A stretch of 64,000 bases of DNA from Deltaproteobacteria bacterium (GTDB lineage: Bacteria > Desulfobacterota > Syntrophobacteria > BM002). The stretch is taken from contig JAJDNB010000244.1 of the NCBI GenBank assembly GCA_022340905.1, positions 1-64,000 on the forward strand, written 5' to 3'. The position numbers and the translations under genes were made by a program. Below the pieces are notes generated by a model. It did not search any database. It worked only from the letters and a program-made list of their open reading frames with translations, and had not been told where the DNA came from. Position 1 is the stretch's first letter; every line of letters starts with the position of its first letter. Positions 50,892-58,315 of the stretch are shown in pieces.

Positions 50892-52340
50892 TTGGACACC
50901 ATAGTTTCCTTGCTCAGACTGTTCAGGGCATTCCTTGACTGGAGGGTGATTCTGGATGTCATCCTGATAGCGGCAATCCTCTTCTTTCTGTACCGCACCC
51001 TTCTGAGGCTGGGGACCTGGAAAATCGTCACCGGCATATTCCTCGCCATGGTTATTTTCGTTGTGGCCAACGTTCTCGATCTCAAGGGTATAAACTGGTT
51101 CTACTCCAACCTCAGCCAGGTTGCAGCCATAGCTCTCATTGTCATTTTCCAGCCCGAGCTCAGAAAGATCTTTGAACGAGCCGCAACTCTTGGTGGCAAG
51201 AAGTTGGACAAGAGTGGTCCAGCTCTGGCTGCGCTCTATGGGGATGTCGCCTTTGTCATGGCCGAACAGAGGCGGGGAGGTATTCTGGTATTTCCTGGAC
51301 GAGATCCCATTAAGAGATGGTTAACTGGAGGCTTCGACCTAAACGCTGACCCAACCATTCCTATTATTCTGAGCATCTTCGACATAAACTCACCTGGGCA
51401 CGACGGAGCTGTAGTAATTGAGAACGGCAAACTGGCTCGATACGGTGTGCGTCTCCCCATCTCTAGGAGTGGTAAACTATCAGAGGATTTTGGCACCCGC
51501 CATCACGCCGCCATGGGGCTTTCCGAGGTAACAGATGCCCTGGTAATTGTGGTTTCTGAAGAACGGGGGACCGTGAAGGGTTTTCTCGATGGGCGAGTCA
51601 AAAAGATACAGGATCAAAAGCAACTAACCCAGCAGATAATTGATCATTGGGAAAAAACCGCTTCCTCCGCCATTGAATTCCCGGAATACAGAAAGCGGAG
51701 AAAACTCATGCCGGAGATGGCAATAAGTCTTGCCCTGGCTCTTGTTTTCTACTCCACGGTTATCGTCGGCAAGATGGAGATTCGAGAGAAGGCGGTTACC
51801 GTTCCGGTGGAATACGTTGCCGCGCCTGAAAACCTCGCTCTTCGAGGTGACAATCCCACGGAGGTCAGACTGCAACTAGCCGGTCCTAAGTCGGAGCTCG
51901 ACAAAATCAACCCGGGAAATTTGAGCGTCAAAATCGATTTGTCCCAGGCCAAAGCCGGGGGACAAGTCTTCGTTGTCTCCAAGGAAAATATAGCCCTTCC
52001 CAGAGGGATAAAACTCGTGAATGCAAATCCTTCCAGCATAGCACTGTCGCTGGAAGAGATTGCCGAGTTTGAAGTGGAAGTACAACCGCAGTTGGTGGGC
52101 ACCCTCCCTCAAGGATTGGAACTGGTCTCGGTGGAGTCAAACCCAAAACAGTTGCGGGTCCTTTCTCCGCCAACCGATGCCAGTCAAAGCATAACCATTG
52201 TGACCGAGCCAATATATTTGGAAAACATAAAAAAGAGTGAGACATTGGTGCGTAAGGTCATAGCGCCACCGAACGTGAGACCTGAAGGCAAGCAATGGCC
52301 TGATATTGAGGTGCACATCACGGTGAGACCAAAAACATAA
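50892..52340 (+). CDS. diadenylate cyclase fused to YbbR domains (CdaA-CdaR fusion)
   Basis: 482 aa. Three membrane helices (residues about 15-90), a DisA_N/DAC domain (about 100-260) with HDGAVVIENG (DGA motif) and FGTRHHAAMGLSE in place of the usual RHRAA, then a fourth helix (about 278-296, ISLALALVFYSTVIV) leading to two YbbR repeats (VPVEYVAAPENLAL; VEVQPQLVGTLPQGLE). The enzyme makes c-di-AMP from ATP; CdaR-type YbbR domains regulate it outside the membrane. In most bacteria cyclase and regulator are separate proteins. TTG start with GGGAGGA about 8 bases upstream. Confidence 0.85.
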   Translation: MDTIVSLLRLFRAFLDWRVILDVILIAAILFFLYRTLLRLGTWKIVTGIFLAMVIFVVANVLDLKGINWFYSNLSQVAAIALIVIFQPELRKIFERAATLGGKKLDKSGPALAALYGDVAFVMAEQRRGGILVFPGRDPIKRWLTGGFDLNADPTIPIILSIFDINSPGHDGAVVIENGKLARYGVRLPISRSGKLSEDFGTRHHAAMGLSEVTDALVIVVSEERGTVKGFLDGRVKKIQDQKQLTQQIIDHWEKTASSAIEFPEYRKRRKLMPEMAISLALALVFYSTVIVGKMEIREKAVTVPVEYVAAPENLALRGDNPTEVRLQLAGPKSELDKINPGNLSVKIDLSQAKAGGQVFVVSKENIALPRGIKLVNANPSSIALSLEEIAEFEVEVQPQLVGTLPQGLELVSVESNPKQLRVLSPPTDASQSITIVTEPIYLENIKKSETLVRKVIAPPNVRPEGKQWPDIEVHITVRPKT

Positions 52341-52417
52341 GCACCGTAAGATCCGCCATTTTAAGACTGTATCAGACGCCGACAACCATTTTGGTATATC
52401 TCCTCGATACCCCCGCC

Positions 52418-53086
52418 TCAGGTTATAAGCACCGCAATAATCCCGGTGAGAAAAATACCATCAAAGGTTCCGGCTCCGCCTATTGAAGCCACGGGAGCCC
52501 CTAAGCCGGTTATCTTTTTCAGGTTCATCAGATCCGCGCCGATGAGCGTCCCCAGCGTTCCAGAGATGTAGGCCACAGGCGGGGCATTTGCCGGCGACAG
52601 TATGAGAGCAATTAGGGCAGCCAGCAGGGGTGGAACCAGCACTGGCACACCTATACCCACTCCTGTGATGGGCCTTGCCAACCTGAAAACCGCCACACTC
52701 ATCAAGGCCGTTGCCAAAAGAGCCCGAAAGGGAACCTGACAGGTGAGCAAAATGTAGAGGGATATGAGCACCGGAATTACCGCTCCCCCAACATTTACCG
52801 CTAGGGTCGTTGTGCACGGCTGTCGAGGCGGCGGTAGCCGGTAACGCATGCCATAGAATGGAATAACCCTGTCGTCGCAAAGCGCATCTTCCTCAAACCT
52901 TTTTATGGGGATATTGATCGCGCTGCCAACCAGGGTGAGAAAAAATAATGTAAGCATATAGTTGGGGCTGATTCCCATTTTGCTGAAGGCCAGGGTAAGA
53001 GCTCCGATCTGGACGAAGAAGAGGAGAATAAAAAACACAACGAGAAAGAGAAAAAAAATGAGTGCTGTGAAGGGATTGAAGAACAT
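52418..53086 (-). CDS. DUF1614 membrane protein
   Basis: 222 aa with six or so membrane segments. Motifs of the family: INIPIKRFEEDALCDDRV in a cytosolic loop, LAVNVGGAVIPVLISLYIL, ARPITGVGIGVPVLVPPLLAAL, GTLIGADLMNLKKI and GAPVASIGGAGTFDGIFLTGIIAV. Function unknown. Convergent with the diadenylate cyclase gene (77 bases between stops) and divergent from the TrkA/Usp gene. Confidence 0.9.
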   Translation of the reverse strand: MFFNPFTALIFFLFLVVFFILLFFVQIGALTLAFSKMGISPNYMLTLFFLTLVGSAINIPIKRFEEDALCDDRVIPFYGMRYRLPPPRQPCTTTLAVNVGGAVIPVLISLYILLTCQVPFRALLATALMSVAVFRLARPITGVGIGVPVLVPPLLAALIALILSPANAPPVAYISGTLGTLIGADLMNLKKITGLGAPVASIGGAGTFDGIFLTGIIAVLIT

Positions 53087-53520
53087 GGTTCACTCCCAGT
53101 GATTGAGACACAATATTAGGCAGGAGAAGACCGACTTTGCAAGACAGAATAGGTTAACATTTTCCAAAAATTATTTTTGTTACATAAGCCACGGCAAAGC
53201 TACTCCACAATGATCAACTGAAGACGGTTGCAGTCTGCCTTGGGTGATACCTGGGAGTATTCCAAATCTCAGGAAGATATCTGATCTCAGTGTACTTCGC
53301 TCGCACTCCCTCGGTTCCCCATGGATGGTGACACTGACATTTTCCACCTGATTACCAACATCTTCATAGTGTGGAGCACTTTTGCAGAGATGTTAACTTG
53401 ATCTGCCCAGGCCCATAGTCTAGTATTGGGCAATCTGGTATCTCTATTTTTCATGATCGATGATTTCGCCAGTAACTGCTACAAATATTCTATTGGGCTA
53501 TTAACTATGGAGATTCAAAG
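53087..53520. other. intergenic region
   Basis: 434 bases. TTTTCCAAAAATTATTTTTG near 53160 is a short AT-rich fold-back. No gene, riboswitch or convincing promoter is visible; a c-di-AMP riboswitch core was looked for and not recognised. Confidence 0.45.
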
Positions 53521-54930
53521 ATGAAGGTGCTCATCTGCGGTGCCGGCAGGGTTGCAAGGCACTTGCTGGCCAGGCTTGGGGAGAGATGGCAGGTCACTCT
53601 GATTGACAAACTCGAGGACAAGCTCCAAGATTTTATTCCCAAGTTTCAGAACGTGCAGAAAGTACTCGCAGCAGATGCCGCTAGCCCGGTTACCCTTGAC
53701 GATGCCGGCGTGGCCAACTTTGATTATGTCCTGGCCCTGACTGAAAATGACAAGGTCAACCTGGCAATCTGCAAATATGCAGGCTCTCAGGGGGTCAGCC
53801 ACCTGCTTGCCCTGGTAAACCATGAGGAAAACAAGGGGAGATTCCAGGAAATTGGAGCCCGCCCCATACTTGGCAGTACCCTGTTGGCCAAGTCTATACA
53901 CCATTACCTGCAGGATCCGCGGATCAACTTGATGTCCCTTAGCCTGGGGCAGGCCGAGATCATGGAAATAGACGTATCAGATCACTTCCAGGTGGTTGGC
54001 AAGGAGGCCGCATCTTTGTCCGATGCAGACTGGCGGTTGGTTGCCATTTTGCGGCAGAATGAGATGTTCTTCCCCAAACCCGAGACGGTCATCGAAGCCG
54101 GTGATCGTTTGGTGATAGTGGGACAGCCTGACTCCTTCAAAGCACTTTGCCTACATCTGGAGTGCGGTATACCGCACTTTCCCCTCGGTTATGGCCCGGA
54201 TATCCTGTTGGCCCTTGTTCCAGGGGCCAATAATGAAGAGCTTATTAAAGAGACCATGCATCTCGCCCAGAATACGAAAGTGAAGTCGCTGACCCTCCTA
54301 GTGTCAAAAGAAGAAGGTGATATTCAGGATGCTCTCGGAGCTTGGACACAGGCCATTGACATCAAAGTAATGACTGTAGAAGGCAATGTTGAAGAGCATC
54401 TTGAAAAAATGGGCAGTCAAGAGAATTACGGAGTAATGGTGCTCCACCCTTTTGAGGCCTCCTTCTTCGTCTCCCTGGCAAAACCCACCCTCATCTCCCT
54501 GGCCCATTCCGTATCCTGCCCCCTCCTTGTGGCCCGGCAAAGCCATCCTTATGAGAGAATTCTGGTACCTTTCAACGCAACCAACAAGGCCGAACTCGCC
54601 TTGGGATTGGCGGTGGATCTGGCTCGCCAGTTTGAGTCTGAAATTGCCGTAGCTGTGGTAGAAGAGCCTGAATTCATCAGGGGCGTAGAGGAAGAGGAGT
54701 GGGCCGAGTCCGTCTCAGGGAGGGTGCGAGAACTGGCCCACATTCACAAATTCGACTTCGAGGTGATCATCAAAAAAGGCAACCCAGTAAAAGAGGTTGT
54801 TGCCTTGGCAAAAGATTTCAATCTCATGGTCATGGGCAGCACAACCAGAGAGAAGGGACTGTTCTCACCCCACGTGGGGGAACGCATGGCCCAAGATGTC
54901 CCGTGTTCTGTTCTTATAGTAGCGAAGTAA
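53521..54930 (+). CDS. TrkA-N/TrkA-C protein fused to tandem Usp domains (K+ transport regulator)
   Basis: 469 aa. Residues 1-130 form an RCK/TrkA-N Rossmann domain (KVLICGAGRVARHLLARL; Asp at the end of the second strand binds NAD/NADH), 140-220 a TrkA-C (RCK_C) domain (IMEIDVSDHFQVVGKEAASL ... AGDRLVIVGQPDSF), and 225-469 two universal-stress-protein-like domains, the second well conserved (ILVPFNATNKAELAL ... LMVMGSTTREKG). TrkA-C domains are known c-di-AMP receptors in several bacteria. GGAG precedes the ATG. It is followed by a CPA2 antiporter gene that lacks its own RCK domain, so it probably gates that antiporter. Confidence 0.88.
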   Translation: MKVLICGAGRVARHLLARLGERWQVTLIDKLEDKLQDFIPKFQNVQKVLAADAASPVTLDDAGVANFDYVLALTENDKVNLAICKYAGSQGVSHLLALVNHEENKGRFQEIGARPILGSTLLAKSIHHYLQDPRINLMSLSLGQAEIMEIDVSDHFQVVGKEAASLSDADWRLVAILRQNEMFFPKPETVIEAGDRLVIVGQPDSFKALCLHLECGIPHFPLGYGPDILLALVPGANNEELIKETMHLAQNTKVKSLTLLVSKEEGDIQDALGAWTQAIDIKVMTVEGNVEEHLEKMGSQENYGVMVLHPFEASFFVSLAKPTLISLAHSVSCPLLVARQSHPYERILVPFNATNKAELALGLAVDLARQFESEIAVAVVEEPEFIRGVEEEEWAESVSGRVRELAHIHKFDFEVIIKKGNPVKEVVALAKDFNLMVMGSTTREKGLFSPHVGERMAQDVPCSVLIVAK

Positions 54931-54941
54931 GTGATCCACCT

Positions 54942-55042
54942 TTAAAATCCCCCCTCGCTCCCCCCTTTAGAAAAGGGGGGAAGTCATAGAAATTATTCTG
55001 AATGTCCCCCTTTTACAAAGGGGGATTTAGGGGGATTGTTAA
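54942..55042. repeat. CCCCCTTT/AAAGGGGG degenerate repeat with hairpins
   Basis: CCCCCCTTT-AG-AAAAGGGGGG (54960-54980) and CCCCCTTTTACAAAGGGGG (55006-55024) each fold back. A common intergenic repeat type. It lies between the regulator and the antiporter genes and may reduce, not abolish, read-through. Confidence 0.7.
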
Positions 55043-55072
55043 AATAACCTACACCTTCCTTAGCAAACAGTT

Positions 55073-56242
55073 ATGCTCCTCAATCAAGCTGAATCTCTTC
55101 TCCTCGTCTCCCTGGCCGCAGCCATTCTGCCCAGCCTCAGCCGGCTATTACGACTCCCGGCACCGGTGATGGAGATTCTTTTCGGCATAATACTGGGAAA
55201 GAGTTTCCTTCACGTGCAATTTAGCGGTGAGTGGATTCAGTTTCTCGCCCATCTCGGTTTTCTTCTGCTCATGTTCCATGCTGGCATGGAGATCGACTTC
55301 GGTATGCTGCTGAAACAAAGCCGAAGGCAACTATCCTTCCAGTTACTCATTTTCGGAGCCACCCTGGGCCTGTCTTTCCTCTTCACTCTCTTCCTCAAGA
55401 GCGGTACGTTCATGGCCCTGGTGCTGACCACCACTTCACTTGGACTGGTAATGCCTACCATCAAAGAGCTGGGAATACAGAAATCTCCTTTCGGCCAAAG
55501 TATCTTAATAGCAGCCTCGTTGGCCGACTTTCTAACCCTCTTCGCTATAACTTTTTTTATTCTCTGGCGTGACTACGGGCTAGGCTGGCATTTCATCTTA
55601 CCCCTTCCCCTCTTCATCGGCTTTGGCATTCTGCTGTGGGCAGGGCGGCTTTGGGCATGGTGGAACCCGGAGCGAGCGGAGCGCTTTATCGGGTCGCAAG
55701 ATACAGAAGAACTGGGGGTGAGACTTTCTCTGGCCCTTCTTTTTCTCTTTGTGGCCCTATCCGAGCTGGTCCGTCTCGAACCAGTTCTGGGTGCCTTTCT
55801 GGGGGGTTGCGTGCTCTCCTTCGTATTCCGCGAGAAGGGGCAGCTTGAGAGTAAAATATCAGCCTTGGGCTTCGGCTTTCTCATCCCCATCTTTTTTATC
55901 AACGTCGGGGTGGAATTTGATTTGACCAACGTACTGCGCCCCGGACAGCTTCATTTCACCCTCGAGCTTCTCATGCTTGCCCTGTTGGTTAAACTCGTTC
56001 CCAGCCTGATCTTTACCCTGCAGCGCATTCCTTTGAAAGATGCCATGAAGGCGGGAATTCTCCTTTCCGCCCGTCTAAGCCTCATCATGGCCGCTGCAGA
56101 AATCGGTTTGCGGGAAGGGTTGATTTCGCAAACCATGAAGGATTCGATCGTCCTGCTTGCTGTTCTCACCTGCTTTCTCGGCCCCACCCTCTTCAAACTT
56201 CTGCAACCGACGGAGGCCGGCCGCCGCGACGGGGACACGTAG
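55073..56242 (+). CDS. CPA2-family cation:proton antiporter
   Basis: 389 aa, about 12 membrane helices, no C-terminal RCK domain. Motifs: RLPAPVMEILFGIILGKS (first helices), HLGFLLLMFHAGMEIDFGML, TTTSLGLVMPTIKELG, ILIAASLADFLTLF (the Asp of the ion site), GAFLGGCVLSFVFREKG and IPIFFINVGVEFDL. Kef/CPA2-like exchange of K+ or Na+ for H+ across the cytoplasmic membrane. The upstream TrkA/Usp protein probably supplies the missing regulatory domain. The start ATG lacks a strong ribosome-binding site. Confidence 0.9.
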   Translation: MLLNQAESLLLVSLAAAILPSLSRLLRLPAPVMEILFGIILGKSFLHVQFSGEWIQFLAHLGFLLLMFHAGMEIDFGMLLKQSRRQLSFQLLIFGATLGLSFLFTLFLKSGTFMALVLTTTSLGLVMPTIKELGIQKSPFGQSILIAASLADFLTLFAITFFILWRDYGLGWHFILPLPLFIGFGILLWAGRLWAWWNPERAERFIGSQDTEELGVRLSLALLFLFVALSELVRLEPVLGAFLGGCVLSFVFREKGQLESKISALGFGFLIPIFFINVGVEFDLTNVLRPGQLHFTLELLMLALLVKLVPSLIFTLQRIPLKDAMKAGILLSARLSLIMAAAEIGLREGLISQTMKDSIVLLAVLTCFLGPTLFKLLQPTEAGRRDGDT

Positions 56243-56281
56243 GGTTGGCTGCAGTTACTGTCGAGCGCTTGCAGTACAATG

Positions 56282-57256
56282 TCACATCCATTTCTTTTTT
56301 TTGAAGATAACTATTTCAACGATAACCAACCCCATGAGCAGCAGGCAAAAAACAGCAAAAGCTCCTTTATACGCAGAACCTGGAATGCCCCCCACGTTAA
56401 TTCCCAACAGACCAGTCAGAAAGCCGAGTGGGAGAAAAATGGCAGCGACTATGGACAGAACATACATTCGATTATTCATCTGTTCTGACAGACGGCTGAC
56501 GAGCTCTTCGTGGGTAACAGCAGCACGCTCCCGCGCCGCATCCAGATCTTCTATGTAGCGAGTCAAACGGTCATATGTTTCTCGAAGACGTATCCTGTCT
56601 TCTTCAGCAAGCCAAGAAATCTTTTCACTCTGCAACCGTGCTATGGCCTCCCGCTGGGGAGCCATATATCTCCGAAGGTTGATCGCGTCTCGCCGGATCG
56701 AGGCGAGCATGGGGCGCAGCTCGTGACTCTCTGCAGTAAGCACTGCTTCTTCCAGCTCCGCCACCTTGTCTTCAAGCTCATCAACCACACCACCCATGCG
56801 CACCATGAGGCGATCTGCCACCTCCTCCAGAAATTCGCCGGATGTCTCGGGTCCTTTCCCATTTTCTATGGCAGAGCAAAGATCTGCCACTGAGAGAAGC
56901 TTTCGTCTACGGGTCGTAATGATCCGGTTTTTCTCCGCCCAAATGCGCAGCGATACCATATCCTCCGGATCTGCTCCAGGATTGAGGTTTACCCCTCTAA
57001 GAGCGATAAGGAGGCCGTCATCAAATGCGGTGACCCGGGGCCGACTCTCTTCCGCCAACAAGGCATCTCCAACTACATCCTCGAGCTGACTTTCTTCCTT
57101 TATCCACCGTTGTGCTTCAGGGGCTTCGAAGTTAAGATGGACCCACAGCAATCCGGCTGACTCCGTCCACTGCTGGATTTCCTGCCACCCCAGCCTTTGT
57201 CCGCCTCCCTTGCCATCAAGAACGTAGGCAGCTATCAGCCAGTCATTGTCTGCCAT
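56282..57256 (-). CDS. CorA-superfamily zinc transporter (ZntB-like)
   Basis: 324 aa. A soluble N-terminal domain, a long coiled-coil (about 160-265), and two C-terminal membrane helices. The loop after the first helix reads LTGLLGINVGGIPG, the GxN form of ZntB, where CorA magnesium channels have GMN. ZntB carries zinc, with import driven by the proton gradient in studied homologs. Basic tail KKKKWM on the cytoplasmic side. Convergent with the antiporter gene. Confidence 0.9.
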   Translation of the reverse strand: MADNDWLIAAYVLDGKGGGQRLGWQEIQQWTESAGLLWVHLNFEAPEAQRWIKEESQLEDVVGDALLAEESRPRVTAFDDGLLIALRGVNLNPGADPEDMVSLRIWAEKNRIITTRRRKLLSVADLCSAIENGKGPETSGEFLEEVADRLMVRMGGVVDELEDKVAELEEAVLTAESHELRPMLASIRRDAINLRRYMAPQREAIARLQSEKISWLAEEDRIRLRETYDRLTRYIEDLDAARERAAVTHEELVSRLSEQMNNRMYVLSIVAAIFLPLGFLTGLLGINVGGIPGSAYKGAFAVFCLLLMGLVIVEIVIFKKKKWM

Positions 57257-57378
57257 GATCTCCTCCTCGATAACTAGTTCGGATTGTTAAAAACTTGTTC
57301 TCATACATTGCAGCCAGACCTCCGGGAGATGCGATTTTTCCGTAATTTCCCCACGGTCACAGTTTGGTACCACCGGGT

Positions 57379-58086
57379 TCATTTATCTTTGGGCACCAGT
57401 TCTTTCATGAACTCCATCTGAATCTGCTGGATTTTAAGGAGTCTCTCCCACTGGTGGACGATGAGATGGTCAAGCTTCTCGTTCAAATGGCGAATCTCGA
57501 GTTCGGCCTTGAGATTTACCCGATAATCCTGCTCGCCCCGCAAGCGATCTCTGGCCTCTTGTCGGTTCTGACTCATCATAATGATGGGTGCCTGTACAGC
57601 CGCCAGGCAAGAAAGAACAAGGTTGAGAAGGATGAACGGATAGGGATCGAATGGGTGCCAGAAAAAGGCCATGGAGTTTACCCCAATCCACAGGAGCATC
57701 ACCGTCGCGAAGCAGAGGAGGAAATTCCAGCTTCCACCGAACTCTGCCACCCTGTCCGCCATGCGTTGGCCGAAACTCAGTTTTTCTTCGAATTCGCTTT
57801 CTATATCCCGGGAAAGCAAGTCATGCTCCGCCATGCTTCTCACCACTTCGGACTCGAGGAGAGACAGTTCCCCTTTATCCTCCTCGAGGACGTCCTCTAT
57901 ATACTCCGCCCTGAATTGATTCAGGTCATCGAGGCAAATGTAGCCGGAGTCAGACCAGTCAGGATATCTCTTACGAATGGTCTCGACAATTGAGGGGCGA
58001 ACCAGCTCACCATAACGAACCTCGTCCATGGTTTTCCTTTGCTCACACACCTGACAGTTGACCGTTTTTTCTGTATCTTTTTCCAT
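57379..58086 (-). CDS. DUF1003 membrane protein with N-terminal CxxC
   Basis: 235 aa. CQVCEQRK near the N-terminus could bind metal. The DUF1003 region has ADRVAEFGGSWNFLLCFATVMLLWIGVNS and PFDPYPFILLNLVLSCLAAVQAPIIMMSQNRQ with two membrane helices, then a coiled coil (LNEKLDHLIVHQWERLLKIQQ). Cytoplasmic-membrane protein of unknown function. GGGAG lies 5 bases before the ATG at 58086; a TTG at 58104 is less likely. It lies just upstream of the divergent mprF gene. Confidence 0.88.
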   Translation of the reverse strand: MEKDTEKTVNCQVCEQRKTMDEVRYGELVRPSIVETIRKRYPDWSDSGYICLDDLNQFRAEYIEDVLEEDKGELSLLESEVVRSMAEHDLLSRDIESEFEEKLSFGQRMADRVAEFGGSWNFLLCFATVMLLWIGVNSMAFFWHPFDPYPFILLNLVLSCLAAVQAPIIMMSQNRQEARDRLRGEQDYRVNLKAELEIRHLNEKLDHLIVHQWERLLKIQQIQMEFMKELVPKDK

Positions 58087-58315
58087 ATCTGCTCCCTTGT
58101 CCAACTTTCCGCAGAAAAAGTAGTAATAAAATTACCAAATGAATGAGCAGCGACAAAGCCGCTGTGGATGCTATTTCTGTTCTCTGATAGAATCCGAGAG
58201 CTACCTTAGCCTGACCCAGGTTGATGTTTTCTCCACAACAGCTACGTGGTGGAGAACAAAATATACCACATTCATCTCATTTACCAACCAGTCAAGGCGC
58301 CAATTAGGGGTGCAA

